Positions 17,609 through 25,733 of a stretch of 64,000 nucleotides of DNA are shown one piece after another. The stretch spans positions 26,723 through 90,722 of the forward strand of contig CADCMR010000008.1 in the NCBI GenBank assembly GCA_902802585.1, given 5' to 3'. Position numbers and translations under genes: made by a program. How positions within the stretch are numbered: position 1 is the first letter of the stretch; each line of letters starts with the position of its first letter. This DNA is from an uncultured bacterium (GTDB taxonomy: Bacteria > Verrucomicrobiota > Lentisphaeria > Victivallales > UBA1829). Under the pieces are notes generated by a model, which was not told the origin of the DNA, made no database searches, and worked only from the letters and a program-made list of their open reading frames with translations.

Positions 17609-19921
17609 ATGAAAAAACAAACAGCAGTTTCCCCCGCAAAGAAGAATGAACCCCGCGTCATCGAATCCGACCTCTTGCAGCTCAAGGGGCCGCGTTCCAT
17701 GGTCTGGAGCGACTGCGTCGGCGCCGGCCGAATCGGCGAAGGTCTCCGTGATTCCTGGCGCAAGCAGCTGGAACACTGCCACAAGGAATTCGGATTCCGC
17801 TATCTCCGGGCGCACGGTCTGCTCCACGACGAAATGCGCGTGTACACCGAAGACAAAAAGGGCAACCCCGTCTACAACTTCATGTACATCGACGATGTGT
17901 ACGATTTCCTGCTCTCCATCGGCATGAAGCCGTTCGTCGAGCTCGGGTTCATGCCCGAAAAGCTCGCGTCCGACAGCTTCAAGGACGAGCGCGACGGCAA
18001 GAACGAGGACACCGTCTTCTGGTGGAAGGCGAACGTGACTCCGCCGAAAAAGTACGAGAAATGGGACGACCTCATCAAGACGCTCGTCCAACACTGGACC
18101 GACCGCTACGGCGCTGATGAAGTCAAGACCTGGCGTTTCGAGGTCTGGAACGAGCCGAACCTCAACATCTTCTGGCGTCTCGCCGAAAAGGACCGCCTCC
18201 CCGAATACCTCAAGCTCTACGAACACACCGCCAAGGCCGTGAAGTCCGTCAACAAAGACTACCCCGTCGGCGGTCCGTCCGGCGCGGGTCCGGTCTTCAT
18301 CGAGGAGCTGATCGACTACTGCAACAAAAAGAAAGTCCCGCTGGACTTCATCACCTACCATACCTACGGTCTCGGCGACGGTCCCAGCGGTCTCGACCAG
18401 TACGGCAACCGCAAGCTCTTCCTCCACGAAAGCCTCCACTACGTCTGCGACTGCGCGAACCAGCCGCTTCCCGCCATCGTCAAGAAGGGCAAAAAGAAAC
18501 TCCCCGTCTACATCACCGAGTGGAACTCCTCCTATTCGCCCGTCGACCCCGTGCACGATTCCTTCTTCGCCGGTCCGTTCATCCTGGAGCAGCTCCGCAA
18601 CACCGAGGCGCTCGACTCCATGAGCTTCTGGACGTTCACCGACATCTTCGAGGAAAACGGTCCCGCGCCGCGTCCGTTCCACGGTGGATTCGGGCTCATG
18701 TCCTACCAGGGCATCCCGAAGGCCGCCTACTGGGCATACAAATACCTCTCTCTCCTTGGAAACACCGAGATCGTCTCCTCCGACAAGTCGTCCTATGTCT
18801 GCCGCGACGAAAAGGGCGGCGTGCAGGTCCTCTTCTGGGATCTCTCCCATCCCACCGACGGCGGCAAGGTCAGTAACCAGGACTTCTTCTTCAAGACCGT
18901 TCCCGCCGCAGACAAGGGCGAGGCGTCCGTCGTGCTGCACAACCTCCCCGCCGGCGAATACGACATCAAGGTCCACATGATCGGGTTCCAGCAGAACGAT
19001 CCGTACACGCTGTGGCTGAACGCCGGCGCCCCGTCCGACCTCACCCGCGAGGACGTGGAGGAACTCAAGAAGAACTCCGCCATGGAACCGGTGTTCCAGG
19101 CAAATATGAAGGTCCAGGACATGGTCACGCTCACGATGCCGCTCCAGGCGAACAGCGTGTACTTCATCAGCCTCACGCCGATCAAGCTCGCCCCGGTGAA
19201 AGCAGCACCCGCAAAGAAGGCGGAGGCGAAGAAAACAGAAGCAAAGCCCGCGGAAAAGGCTCCTGAGAAGAAGGCGGAAGTCAAGGCTCCGGTGAAACCC
19301 GCTGCAAAGTCCGCGCCAGAAAAGAAAGCGGAAGCCAAGGCTCCGGCGAAGCCCGCCGCAAAGTCCGCGCCAGAAAAGAAAGCGGAAGCCAAGGCTCCGG
19401 CGAAGCCCGCCGCGAAGCCCGCACCCGCGAAGAAGGCGGAAGTCAAAGCTCCGGCGAAACCCGCCGCAAAGCCCGCGCCCGCGAAGAAGGCGGAAGTCAA
19501 GCCCGTCGCCAAGCCCGCACCCGCGAAGAAGGTGGAAGTCAAGGCTCCGGCGAAACCCGCTGCAAAGCCCGTGACCAAAGCTCCGGCGAAACCCGCTGCA
19601 AAGCCCGTGACCACGAAGAAGGCGGAAGCCAAGGCTCCGGCGAAACCCGCCGCAAAGCCCGCGCCCAAGGCTCCGGCGAAACCCGCCGCAAAGCCCGTGA
19701 CCACGAAGAAGGCGGAAGCCAAGGCTCCGGCGAAACCCGCCGCAAAGCCCGTGACCAAGGCTCCGGCGAAGCCTGCCGCAAAACCCGCGCCCAAGGCTCC
19801 GGCGAAGCCTGCCGCAAAGCCCGCGCCCAAGGCTCCGGCGAAGCCCGTAGCGAAGACTGCGCCCAAAGCTCCGGCAAAACCCGCCGCAAAGGCTCCGGCG
19901 AAGAAAGCTTCCAAGAAATAA
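17609..19921 (+). CDS. GH39-like glycosidase (beta-xylosidase type) with long Lys/Ala/Pro-rich tail
   Basis: 770 residues. Residues 20-450 form a GH39-type TIM barrel: acid/base Glu182 in VWNEPN and nucleophile Glu304 in ITEWNSSYS, both at the expected strand ends. A beta-sandwich follows to about 528. Residues 530-770 are a low-complexity tail of repeated [11 protein letters not shown] and KKAEAK/KKAEVK blocks, strongly basic, like histone H1 or TolA-type linkers. There is no signal peptide. GH39 enzymes release xylose (or iduronate) from oligosaccharides; the adjacent isomerase-like gene and sugar importer favour xylo-oligosaccharides. AAGGAGCAAGTTC precedes the ATG. Confidence 0.85.
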   Translation: MKKQTAVSPAKKNEPRVIESDLLQLKGPRSMVWSDCVGAGRIGEGLRDSWRKQLEHCHKEFGFRYLRAHGLLHDEMRVYTEDKKGNPVYNFMYIDDVYDFLLSIGMKPFVELGFMPEKLASDSFKDERDGKNEDTVFWWKANVTPPKKYEKWDDLIKTLVQHWTDRYGADEVKTWRFEVWNEPNLNIFWRLAEKDRLPEYLKLYEHTAKAVKSVNKDYPVGGPSGAGPVFIEELIDYCNKKKVPLDFITYHTYGLGDGPSGLDQYGNRKLFLHESLHYVCDCANQPLPAIVKKGKKKLPVYITEWNSSYSPVDPVHDSFFAGPFILEQLRNTEALDSMSFWTFTDIFEENGPAPRPFHGGFGLMSYQGIPKAAYWAYKYLSLLGNTEIVSSDKSSYVCRDEKGGVQVLFWDLSHPTDGGKVSNQDFFFKTVPAADKGEASVVLHNLPAGEYDIKVHMIGFQQNDPYTLWLNAGAPSDLTREDVEELKKNSAMEPVFQANMKVQDMVTLTMPLQANSVYFISLTPIKLAPVKAAPAKKAEAKKTEAKPAEKAPEKKAEVKAPVKPAAKSAPEKKAEAKAPAKPAAKSAPEKKAEAKAPAKPAAKPAPAKKAEVKAPAKPAAKPAPAKKAEVKPVAKPAPAKKVEVKAPAKPAAKPVTKAPAKPAAKPVTTKKAEAKAPAKPAAKPAPKAPAKPAAKPVTTKKAEAKAPAKPAAKPVTKAPAKPAAKPAPKAPAKPAAKPAPKAPAKPVAKTAPKAPAKPAAKAPAKKASKK
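19195..19918 (+). repeat. Degenerate tandem coding repeats (Ala/Lys/Pro)
   Basis: Reiterated 'GCTCCGGCGAARCCCGCCGC'-type units encode [11 protein letters not shown] modules in the tail of the GH39 gene. Copies differ in number and spacing, so slippage or unequal exchange is likely. Confidence 0.85.
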
Positions 19922-19943
19922 GCGGCTCATCTCTGTCCTACTC

Positions 19944-19981
19944 GCCCGGCATCGGAATCACGGTTCCCATGCCGGGCTTTT
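19944..19981 (+). terminator. Terminator after the GH39 gene
   Basis: Stem GCCCGGCAT (19944-19952) / ATGCCGGGC (19969-19977), 16-nt loop, then TTTT. Confidence 0.75.
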
Positions 19982-20182
19982 CATTGTTTAAGGTTTTCAT
20001 AGATCACCCGGCATCCGGGATCTGGTTCCGCCGTGGAAAGCGCTGTCATCCGTTGTACCGTTAGATACGGCAAATTTATTTTATTCTCGAAAATACTGCA
20101 CATCGGATAACAAAAAATAAATGCTTATTAATAAAAAGTACATACTATCTGACGCAAACACCATTTAAATTTCGATTTGATG

Positions 20183-20191
20183 TGCTATAGT
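20183..20191 (+). promoter_or_regulatory. Extended -10 promoter of the isomerase-importer operon
   Basis: TGC followed by TATAGT (20186-20191) is an extended -10 element. The -35 region at the expected distance (ATTTAA, 20163-20168) is poor, which suggests activator dependence. Confidence 0.5.
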
Positions 20192-20284
20192 AATACAGTT
20201 TGAATCAGCCTCAATCGGAGACTGCCTCTGCAAATCAACCGGGGCCGTTTTTTCCTTTTTGCGGTCCTATAAGGAGTTATACAA

Positions 20285-21406
20285 ATGGAATTCAATCAGT
20301 ACTGCGTCACCCGCCGTTCAATGCCCTTCTGGTGCGTTGGCAATCCGCTGTCCGACCCGTTCGGAGGCTCCGTCCTCGACAAGATCAGCTCGATCGAAGT
20401 CGCAAAAATTCTCGCCTGGGCTGCCGGTGAAGGTCTCATCGAAGCCACCAGCGCGCACGACGACGACCTCGTGCCGTGGGATCCCGCGAATCCGGACGAC
20501 GATCTGGATCCGAACAGCGAAACCAGCAAGATCCTCCGTGAAATCAAGTCCATCCTCGACGGCGCCGGCATCAAGTTCAACACGATGACCTGCAGCCTCC
20601 ACGGCAACAAGATCTTCCGCGACGGCGGTCTCTGCAATCCTGATCCCGAACTCCGCAAGCTCGCGGCGAAGAAGGTCGAACGCACCCTCCGCATCGGCGC
20701 GTTCCTCGGTGCCGACTACTACACCTACTGGGTCGCCCGCGACGGTTTCGAAGTCCCCGCCATCACGAAGTGGGGCGAAGTCTACACCTGGCTCGCCGAC
20801 GGCCTCAACCATGTGACCGACTACATCGAAGCGCAGGGTCTGACGAACTACAAGGGCGCCACGGTCGAGCCGAAGCCGAACGAGCCCCGCGGTCAGATGT
20901 TCCTCCCCTCCAGCGGCCACGCCGTCGGATTCATTTTCGGAATGCTCAAGAAGCCGGATTTCTGGGGCGTCAACCCGGAACTGCTCCAGCACGAGAGCAT
21001 GGCGCTGCTGAACTCCGTGATGACGGTCAGCTACCTCTGCAGCATGAACAAGCTCAAATTCCTGCATTTCGGCTGCCAGATCAAGGCGCAGTTCGACAAT
21101 GACTTCCCGCCGCTGATCGGACCGGAAGGACTCAAGGAAACCGTGTTCATGTTCAACGCGCTCCAGCAGATCGGCTGGAAGGGCATCGTGGAATTCGACT
21201 GCCACATGCTCCGCGCCGAAGGCGACCTCAACGCCCAGATCGAATGCCGCAAGCAGTTCATCCGCGACTGCATCCGCGCGCTTTCCATCGCCATCACCCT
21301 CGCCGCCCGCATCAAACCCGCCGACAAGCCCGCGTCCCAGAGCGCCGGCGACCTCGACAGCATCATGCAGATGTGCGGCCTCGACAACGTTCAGGTGAAA
21401 CGGTAA
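20285..21406 (+). CDS. xylA: Xylose isomerase-like TIM-barrel protein
   Basis: 373 residues, close to the class I (actinobacterial-type) xylose isomerases. Conserved: AHDDDLVPW with His58, EPKPNEPRG with metal ligand Glu195 and Lys197, NPE at Glu232 with His236, FDND with Asp271 and Asp273, and FDC with Asp305. The residue aligned with the metal-1 ligand Asp245 of the Streptomyces enzyme is Gly263 (HFG instead of HID), so the reaction or metal site may differ. It would convert xylose, or a similar aldose, to its ketose. It heads an operon with the sugar importer 68 bp downstream; no xylulokinase is present. AAGGAGTTATACAA precedes the ATG. Confidence 0.82.
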   Translation: MEFNQYCVTRRSMPFWCVGNPLSDPFGGSVLDKISSIEVAKILAWAAGEGLIEATSAHDDDLVPWDPANPDDDLDPNSETSKILREIKSILDGAGIKFNTMTCSLHGNKIFRDGGLCNPDPELRKLAAKKVERTLRIGAFLGADYYTYWVARDGFEVPAITKWGEVYTWLADGLNHVTDYIEAQGLTNYKGATVEPKPNEPRGQMFLPSSGHAVGFIFGMLKKPDFWGVNPELLQHESMALLNSVMTVSYLCSMNKLKFLHFGCQIKAQFDNDFPPLIGPEGLKETVFMFNALQQIGWKGIVEFDCHMLRAEGDLNAQIECRKQFIRDCIRALSIAITLAARIKPADKPASQSAGDLDSIMQMCGLDNVQVKR

Positions 21407-21428
21407 CGCGAGCTGGAGGAATTGCAAT

Positions 21429-21455
21429 GGTCATGATGCCGACGGCGTCATGACC
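21429..21455 (+). promoter_or_regulatory. Intercistronic hairpin between isomerase and binding-protein genes
   Basis: Stem 21429-21440 / 21444-21455 (GGTCATGATGCC with GGCGTCATGACC, one G-U pair) and a 3-nt loop, with no T-run. It lies 10-20 nt before the ribosome binding site of the binding-protein gene. It could stabilise mRNA, mark a processing site or modulate translation; it is not a standard terminator. Confidence 0.6.
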
Positions 21456-21474
21456 GTACATTGAGGAGTTGTCA

Positions 21475-22983
21475 ATGAGAAACATTTACCCATTCGGAAA
21501 AGCCCCGTTTGTCATCTTGGTCATTGCAATCATCTCCGGTGTTGTGTTCGGCGTGATGAGACTTCGTGAAACGGAAAGCAGACCCGACCTGATTCTGGCT
21601 ATCCAAGCCGAAATTCACGTCAAGCCTTATACAAAGGCCATCGAGCAGTTCAACAAGGAAAACTTCGTCATCGACGAAAAGACCGGCGAGCGCCGCAACG
21701 CCCGCGTCGTTCTCCAGCGCGTTCAGAAGGAAGTCCTGATGAGCCGCCTCCAGTCCGCCATGCAGACCGGATGCGACGTTCCGGACGTGGTCGAAATTCT
21801 CGAAGGCACAATCGGCTATTTCACCCGCGGTCCGCTCGAAAATGTCGGCTTCGTCGACCTGACCGAGCGGCTGCGCGAGGACGGTCTTCTTGATCCCAAA
21901 AACATGGTCCAGACCCGCTATCCCCTCTGGTCCAGCCGCGAACATATCTTCGCGCTCCCCCACGACGTCCACCCGTCCTGCCTGTGCTACCGCGTCGACC
22001 TGATCAAGGAACTTGGCATCGACGTGACCAAGCTGAAAACGTGGGACGATTTCGTGAAGGAAGGTCAGCGCATCACCATCCCGCAGAAACGGTACATGAT
22101 CGACATGGCGGACGACAGCATGATCAGCCTGATCATCCTGCTGTCCCAGCACGGGTTCGACCTCTTCGACGCCTACGGCAACGTCGCGTTCGACAAGCCC
22201 GGCGTCGCCGACGTGGTAGCCTGGTTCGTCCGCCAGACCAGCGGCAAAACGCGCATCGCGTTCCCCGCCGGCGACGGTCAGAACTTCTACCAAGCAATGA
22301 ACGAGGGGCTCGACCTGTTCTTCTTCACCCCCGACTGGCGCACCGCCCAGTTCATGCTGGACAACCCGCGCCAGAAAGGCAACCTCGCGCTGATGCCGAT
22401 GCCCGTCTGGGCGGATGAAAACGGCAACCAGCTGCCCGGCACCTACAAGACCGGCACCTGGGGCGGCACGGGTCTTGCCATCACCAAGCACAGCAAGAAC
22501 CAGGAACTCGCCTGGAAGTTCGCGAAATACCTCTATACGAAGACCGAGGACCTCGGCGAACGCTTCCTCCTCACGAACATCGTTCCGCCGATCAAGGCGT
22601 CCTGGGAACTCCCCGAGTTCAAGCAGAAGAGCGATTTCTACAAGCACATGTTCCACGATCCGGCGACCGGCGAACTCGTTGCGGAATTCGTCTCCATCGG
22701 CGAGATGTACGCCTCCCAGGCCGACGGCACGCCACCGCGCTACGTCACGGCATACACCACCCAGGCTGAGACGCAGCTTCTCAACGTCTACTACGCCGCG
22801 CGCGAGCATTATCTGAAAAACGGCGAGGAAGGCATGATGGAGCTGATCGAGAAAAAGCTCAAGGAAAATGCCGACTACGTCCGCAGTCTCGTGGCGCGCA
22901 ACGTCTTCCTCACCCGCGACGCCGAAAAGGCAGCCGCCGCCAGGGCTGACACCGCCGAAACCAAGAGTGAACAGGAGCAATAA
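21475..22983 (+). CDS. Sugar ABC transporter substrate-binding protein, membrane-tethered
   Basis: 502 residues from the ATG after GAGGAGTTGTCA. One N-terminal hydrophobic segment (about 9-28) with no clear cleavage site or lipobox suggests an uncleaved anchor. The rest is a family 1 solute-binding protein: EILEGTIGYFTRG, LPHDVHPSCLCYRVDL near 160-175, TWDDFVKEGQ, and a hinge segment GTGLAITKHSKNQELAWKFAKYL near 340-360. The C-terminal 25 residues are Ala/Glu-rich. It would capture an oligosaccharide and hand it to the two permeases encoded next. The ligand is likely a xylo- or galacto-oligosaccharide by context. Confidence 0.88.
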   Translation: MRNIYPFGKAPFVILVIAIISGVVFGVMRLRETESRPDLILAIQAEIHVKPYTKAIEQFNKENFVIDEKTGERRNARVVLQRVQKEVLMSRLQSAMQTGCDVPDVVEILEGTIGYFTRGPLENVGFVDLTERLREDGLLDPKNMVQTRYPLWSSREHIFALPHDVHPSCLCYRVDLIKELGIDVTKLKTWDDFVKEGQRITIPQKRYMIDMADDSMISLIILLSQHGFDLFDAYGNVAFDKPGVADVVAWFVRQTSGKTRIAFPAGDGQNFYQAMNEGLDLFFFTPDWRTAQFMLDNPRQKGNLALMPMPVWADENGNQLPGTYKTGTWGGTGLAITKHSKNQELAWKFAKYLYTKTEDLGERFLLTNIVPPIKASWELPEFKQKSDFYKHMFHDPATGELVAEFVSIGEMYASQADGTPPRYVTAYTTQAETQLLNVYYAAREHYLKNGEEGMMELIEKKLKENADYVRSLVARNVFLTRDAEKAAAARADTAETKSEQEQ

Positions 22984-22988
22984 CAGAA

Positions 22989-23903
22989 ATGTCTGCCAAC
23001 GTCAAAAAATCGAAAGGCGGTCCCGACCGCCATCCCCTGGCGCCATGGATGTTCCTTGCGCCGTACCTTGTTTATGCGGCGGTGTTCTTCGTGTACCCGC
23101 TGCTCTACGCCGGCTGGCTGGCGTTCCACCAGACCGACGGTCCGCAGGCGTCCGTGTTCGTCGGGCTCGGCAACTTCAAGTTCGTCTTCACCGATCCGAT
23201 GTTCTACAAGGCGCTGTCCAACACCACGATCTACGCCATCGCGTCCATCTGCATCCAGCTGCCGATCGCGCTGGGTCTCGCCATGCTGCTGAACAACAGC
23301 AACAGCCGCATGAAGGGTGCGTTCCGCCTGATGATCTTCAGTCCGAACCTCGTCGGTCAGATCTTCGTCGGCGTGATGTTCGCCGTGATCTTCACCCCGC
23401 ACTACGGTCTCTTCAACAAGGGTCTCCAGGCACTCATCGGCTGGGGTCTTGAAGAACAGTGGCTCCAGAACCCGGACCTGCTTCTGCCCGCCCTCATCAT
23501 CATCTCCCTGTGGATGTACGTGGGCTACAACATGATTTACTTCCTCGCCGGTCTGCAGTCGGTCGACAAGCAGCTGGTCGAGGCGGCGCAGATCGACGGC
23601 GCAAATGGATGGCAGACGTTCCTGCACATCACGCTGCCCCAAATCAAGCCGATCGCCATTTTCGTGGTCATCATGAGCACGATCGGATCCTACCAGCTCT
23701 TCGAACTCCCGTTCGCATTGATGAAGGGCCAGGGGTTCGGACCGGACAACTCCGCGCTGACCATCGTCGGCTACCTCTACGACTGGGGGTTCAACGTCGG
23801 CGACCTGGGAACCGCCGCCGCCATCGGCTGGGTTCTGGCGGTCATCATCTTCACCATCAGCATTCTTCAGCTCAAAGTCACGCGGGCTTACGACGTGGAT
23901 TGA
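22989..23903 (+). CDS. Sugar ABC transporter permease (MalF/UgpA type)
   Basis: 304 residues, about six transmembrane helices. The EAA loop is intact: EAAQIDGANGWQTFLHITLPQIKPI near 195-220, which docks to the ATPase. The ATG follows the binding-protein stop by 5 nt. Inner membrane; it forms a heterodimer with the next permease. No ATPase gene follows, so a shared MsmK/UgpC-type ATPase encoded elsewhere is expected. Confidence 0.92.
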   Translation: MSANVKKSKGGPDRHPLAPWMFLAPYLVYAAVFFVYPLLYAGWLAFHQTDGPQASVFVGLGNFKFVFTDPMFYKALSNTTIYAIASICIQLPIALGLAMLLNNSNSRMKGAFRLMIFSPNLVGQIFVGVMFAVIFTPHYGLFNKGLQALIGWGLEEQWLQNPDLLLPALIIISLWMYVGYNMIYFLAGLQSVDKQLVEAAQIDGANGWQTFLHITLPQIKPIAIFVVIMSTIGSYQLFELPFALMKGQGFGPDNSALTIVGYLYDWGFNVGDLGTAAAIGWVLAVIIFTISILQLKVTRAYDVD

Positions 23904-23923
23904 CGGAATAGGAGACACATCAA

Positions 23924-24856
23924 ATGCATACTGTACATTGGGTATTGATCGCCGCGGCCATCATCTATGTCGTCCTTCGCCTGATCCCGGGCAAGGGCTG
24001 GAAGATCGCCCCCGCCTATCTCCGCGTCGTCCTGCTCTGCATCGCCGCCTTCCTCACGCTGACGCCGTTCATCTGGCTCATCTGCAGCGCGTTCAAGGAC
24101 AAGACCATCATGATGCAGTACACGTTCCTGCCGCCGGTTTCCCACTGGTTCGACGGATCGCTGAACCTGGAAAACTTCCGCCGCCTGCTCACGGAGGTCT
24201 ACAACTCCCCGCAGGGACCGGTCTATTTCTGGCAGTACATCGTGAACTCGGTTTTCCTGTCCTGCACCATCACCTCCATCAACATTTTCCTCTCGTCGAT
24301 GGCGGGTTATGCGCTGGCGAAGTACCGCTTCCGCGGCAGGAACATCATCGCGTTCATTATGATCGGTTCCATGATGTTCCCGAGCATGCTCTTCCTGGCG
24401 CCCCTCTTCGAAATGATCTACAAGTTCGGGTGGATGGACTCCTATCTCGCCCTGATCATCCCCGGCGCCATCACCGTGTTCGGCATCTTCCTGTTCCGCC
24501 AGGCGATGGTCGGCGTCCCGACCAGCCTTCTGGAATCCGCCCGCGTCGACGGCGCCAGCGAGTTCCGCATCTACTGGGAGATCACGCTTCCGCTCGTGCG
24601 CCCCGTGACTGCGGCATACTGCCTCATCACGTTCCTCGGCACCTGGAACGCCTTCCTCCAGCCGCAGATTTTCGTGCAGACGCAGTCCAAGCTGCCGCTG
24701 CCGGTCGTGCTGAACCAGTACATCGGTCTGTACGTGCAGGAATACGGCATCTTCCTTGCCGGCACGCTGCTCGCCATCATCCCGCCCGCCATTCTCTTCT
24801 TCATCCTGCAGAAGGAATTCGTGGCCGGTCTGACCAGCGGCGCGACGAAGGGCTGA
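23924..24856 (+). CDS. Sugar ABC transporter permease (MalG/UgpE type)
   Basis: 310 residues, about six to seven transmembrane helices, including an extra N-terminal one that MalG-type proteins often lack. The EAA loop ESARVDGASEFRIYWEITLPLVRPV lies near 205-230. It is the last gene of the operon; a strong terminator follows at 24887. ATAGGAGACACATCAA precedes the ATG. Confidence 0.92.
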   Translation: MHTVHWVLIAAAIIYVVLRLIPGKGWKIAPAYLRVVLLCIAAFLTLTPFIWLICSAFKDKTIMMQYTFLPPVSHWFDGSLNLENFRRLLTEVYNSPQGPVYFWQYIVNSVFLSCTITSINIFLSSMAGYALAKYRFRGRNIIAFIMIGSMMFPSMLFLAPLFEMIYKFGWMDSYLALIIPGAITVFGIFLFRQAMVGVPTSLLESARVDGASEFRIYWEITLPLVRPVTAAYCLITFLGTWNAFLQPQIFVQTQSKLPLPVVLNQYIGLYVQEYGIFLAGTLLAIIPPAILFFILQKEFVAGLTSGATKG

Positions 24857-24886
24857 CCCTCCGCGTTTCACACGCATTCGCAATTC

Positions 24887-24918
24887 GGACGCACCGGTTT
24901 TTCCGGTGCGTCCTTTTT
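24887..24918 (+). terminator. Terminator of the sugar importer operon
   Basis: 11-bp perfect stem GGACGCACCGG (24887-24897) / CCGGTGCGTCC (24903-24913), TTTTT loop, then TTTTT. Confidence 0.92.
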
Positions 24919-24941
24919 CGTGGACAGTTTTGAGACCTGGA

Positions 24942-25502
24942 TCACTTCGCCGACGTTTTGCCCATGCAGAGCGCTTCACGGCTGGCGTCGATGTCCTCCT
25001 TGATCTGGCGGAACTCGAATTCGTGTTCCTCCTCGTCTTCGAGGATCTCGAGGATGATGCGACTGGTCACCGGGTCGCGGTCGCCGATCATCTTCAGAAT
25101 CCGGTTGTAGACCGCGATCGCGCAGCGTTCGGACGCGATGGACTGGCACATGATCCGGTAGCCGCACGGATCGGACGGAGCCACGAACGCGCAGTTGCAG
25201 TTCTCCATGATCTCCTGCGGAGTGAGCGGAATCTCGCCGCAGAGCGTCTGGATGCGGTCCGCAAGCATCCGGGCGTGTTCCAGTTCCTCGTTGGCGTGTT
25301 CCATCAGCTCGCAGGTCATTTCCGGGCGCATGACGCCCGTCACGACCTGGGCGGCGGTCCAGTACTGGAGAAATGCGAGCCATTCGTCGCAGTACGCGCG
25401 CCGGAGATGGTGCAGGATTTCCTCGCAGGTCTTCTGGTCCAGCCCCATTCCCTTGCAGTTGCATGAGGAATCGGTGCAGATTTGTTTTTCATTGGTGTTC
25501 AT
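24942..25502 (-). CDS. Ferritin-like di-iron protein (bacterioferritin/Dps-type)
   Basis: 186 residues from the ATG at 25502. A four-helix ferritin-like bundle is suggested by the ligand pattern Glu40, EELEHA (Glu73, His76), Glu125 (SERCAIAVYNRI) and EDEEEHEFEF (Glu158, His160). The N-terminal 18 residues carry three Cys (CTDSSCNC), unusual for Dps and possibly metal-binding. Likely cytoplasmic iron storage or oxidant defence. It has its own promoter at 25568-25596. Long in-frame upstream codons lack a binding site, whereas AAAGGGGGTAACG precedes this ATG. Confidence 0.82.
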   Translation of the reverse strand: MNTNEKQICTDSSCNCKGMGLDQKTCEEILHHLRRAYCDEWLAFLQYWTAAQVVTGVMRPEMTCELMEHANEELEHARMLADRIQTLCGEIPLTPQEIMENCNCAFVAPSDPCGYRIMCQSIASERCAIAVYNRILKMIGDRDPVTSRIILEILEDEEEHEFEFRQIKEDIDASREALCMGKTSAK

Positions 25503-25567
25503 CGTTACCCCCTTTGTTTTGGATGAATCTCCGGACGCGTCCCGCGATTCGGGCACGCCGGAAGATA

Positions 25568-25596
25568 ACGATACACCGCCGGGACAGGAAATTCAA
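25568..25596 (-). promoter_or_regulatory. Promoter of the ferritin-like gene
   Basis: TTGAAT (25596-25591), 17-bp spacer, TATCGT (25573-25568) on the minus strand. Confidence 0.5.
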
Positions 25597-25733
25597 GCGC
25601 TCCCGCCGGGAAAAAGCCGTAAAATAAGCTCAAAAATGATTGGCAGGAAAGAATATTCGCAGCAAAAACGTTTCGCCGTCGCAGGTGTTCGTCTTGAGGT
25701 GGACGTGAGGCGGAAACGAGGCGGAAAGACGGA

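Larger units (their letters stand above)
19922..20284. other. Intergenic region, 363 bp
   Basis: It holds the GH39 terminator (19944-19981), an AT-rich stretch with small palindromes such as TTATTAATAA near 20128, the xylA-like promoter at 20183-20191 and its leader. This is the likely control region for the isomerase-importer operon, but no known operator can be named. Confidence 0.5.

Noticed and set aside
17594..19930. A 778-codon minus-strand frame opposite the GH39-like gene
   Set aside because: The Arg/Leu/Cys/Gly repeats are the reverse complement of the Lys/Ala/Pro tail; the plus frame has clear catalytic motifs and a promoter.
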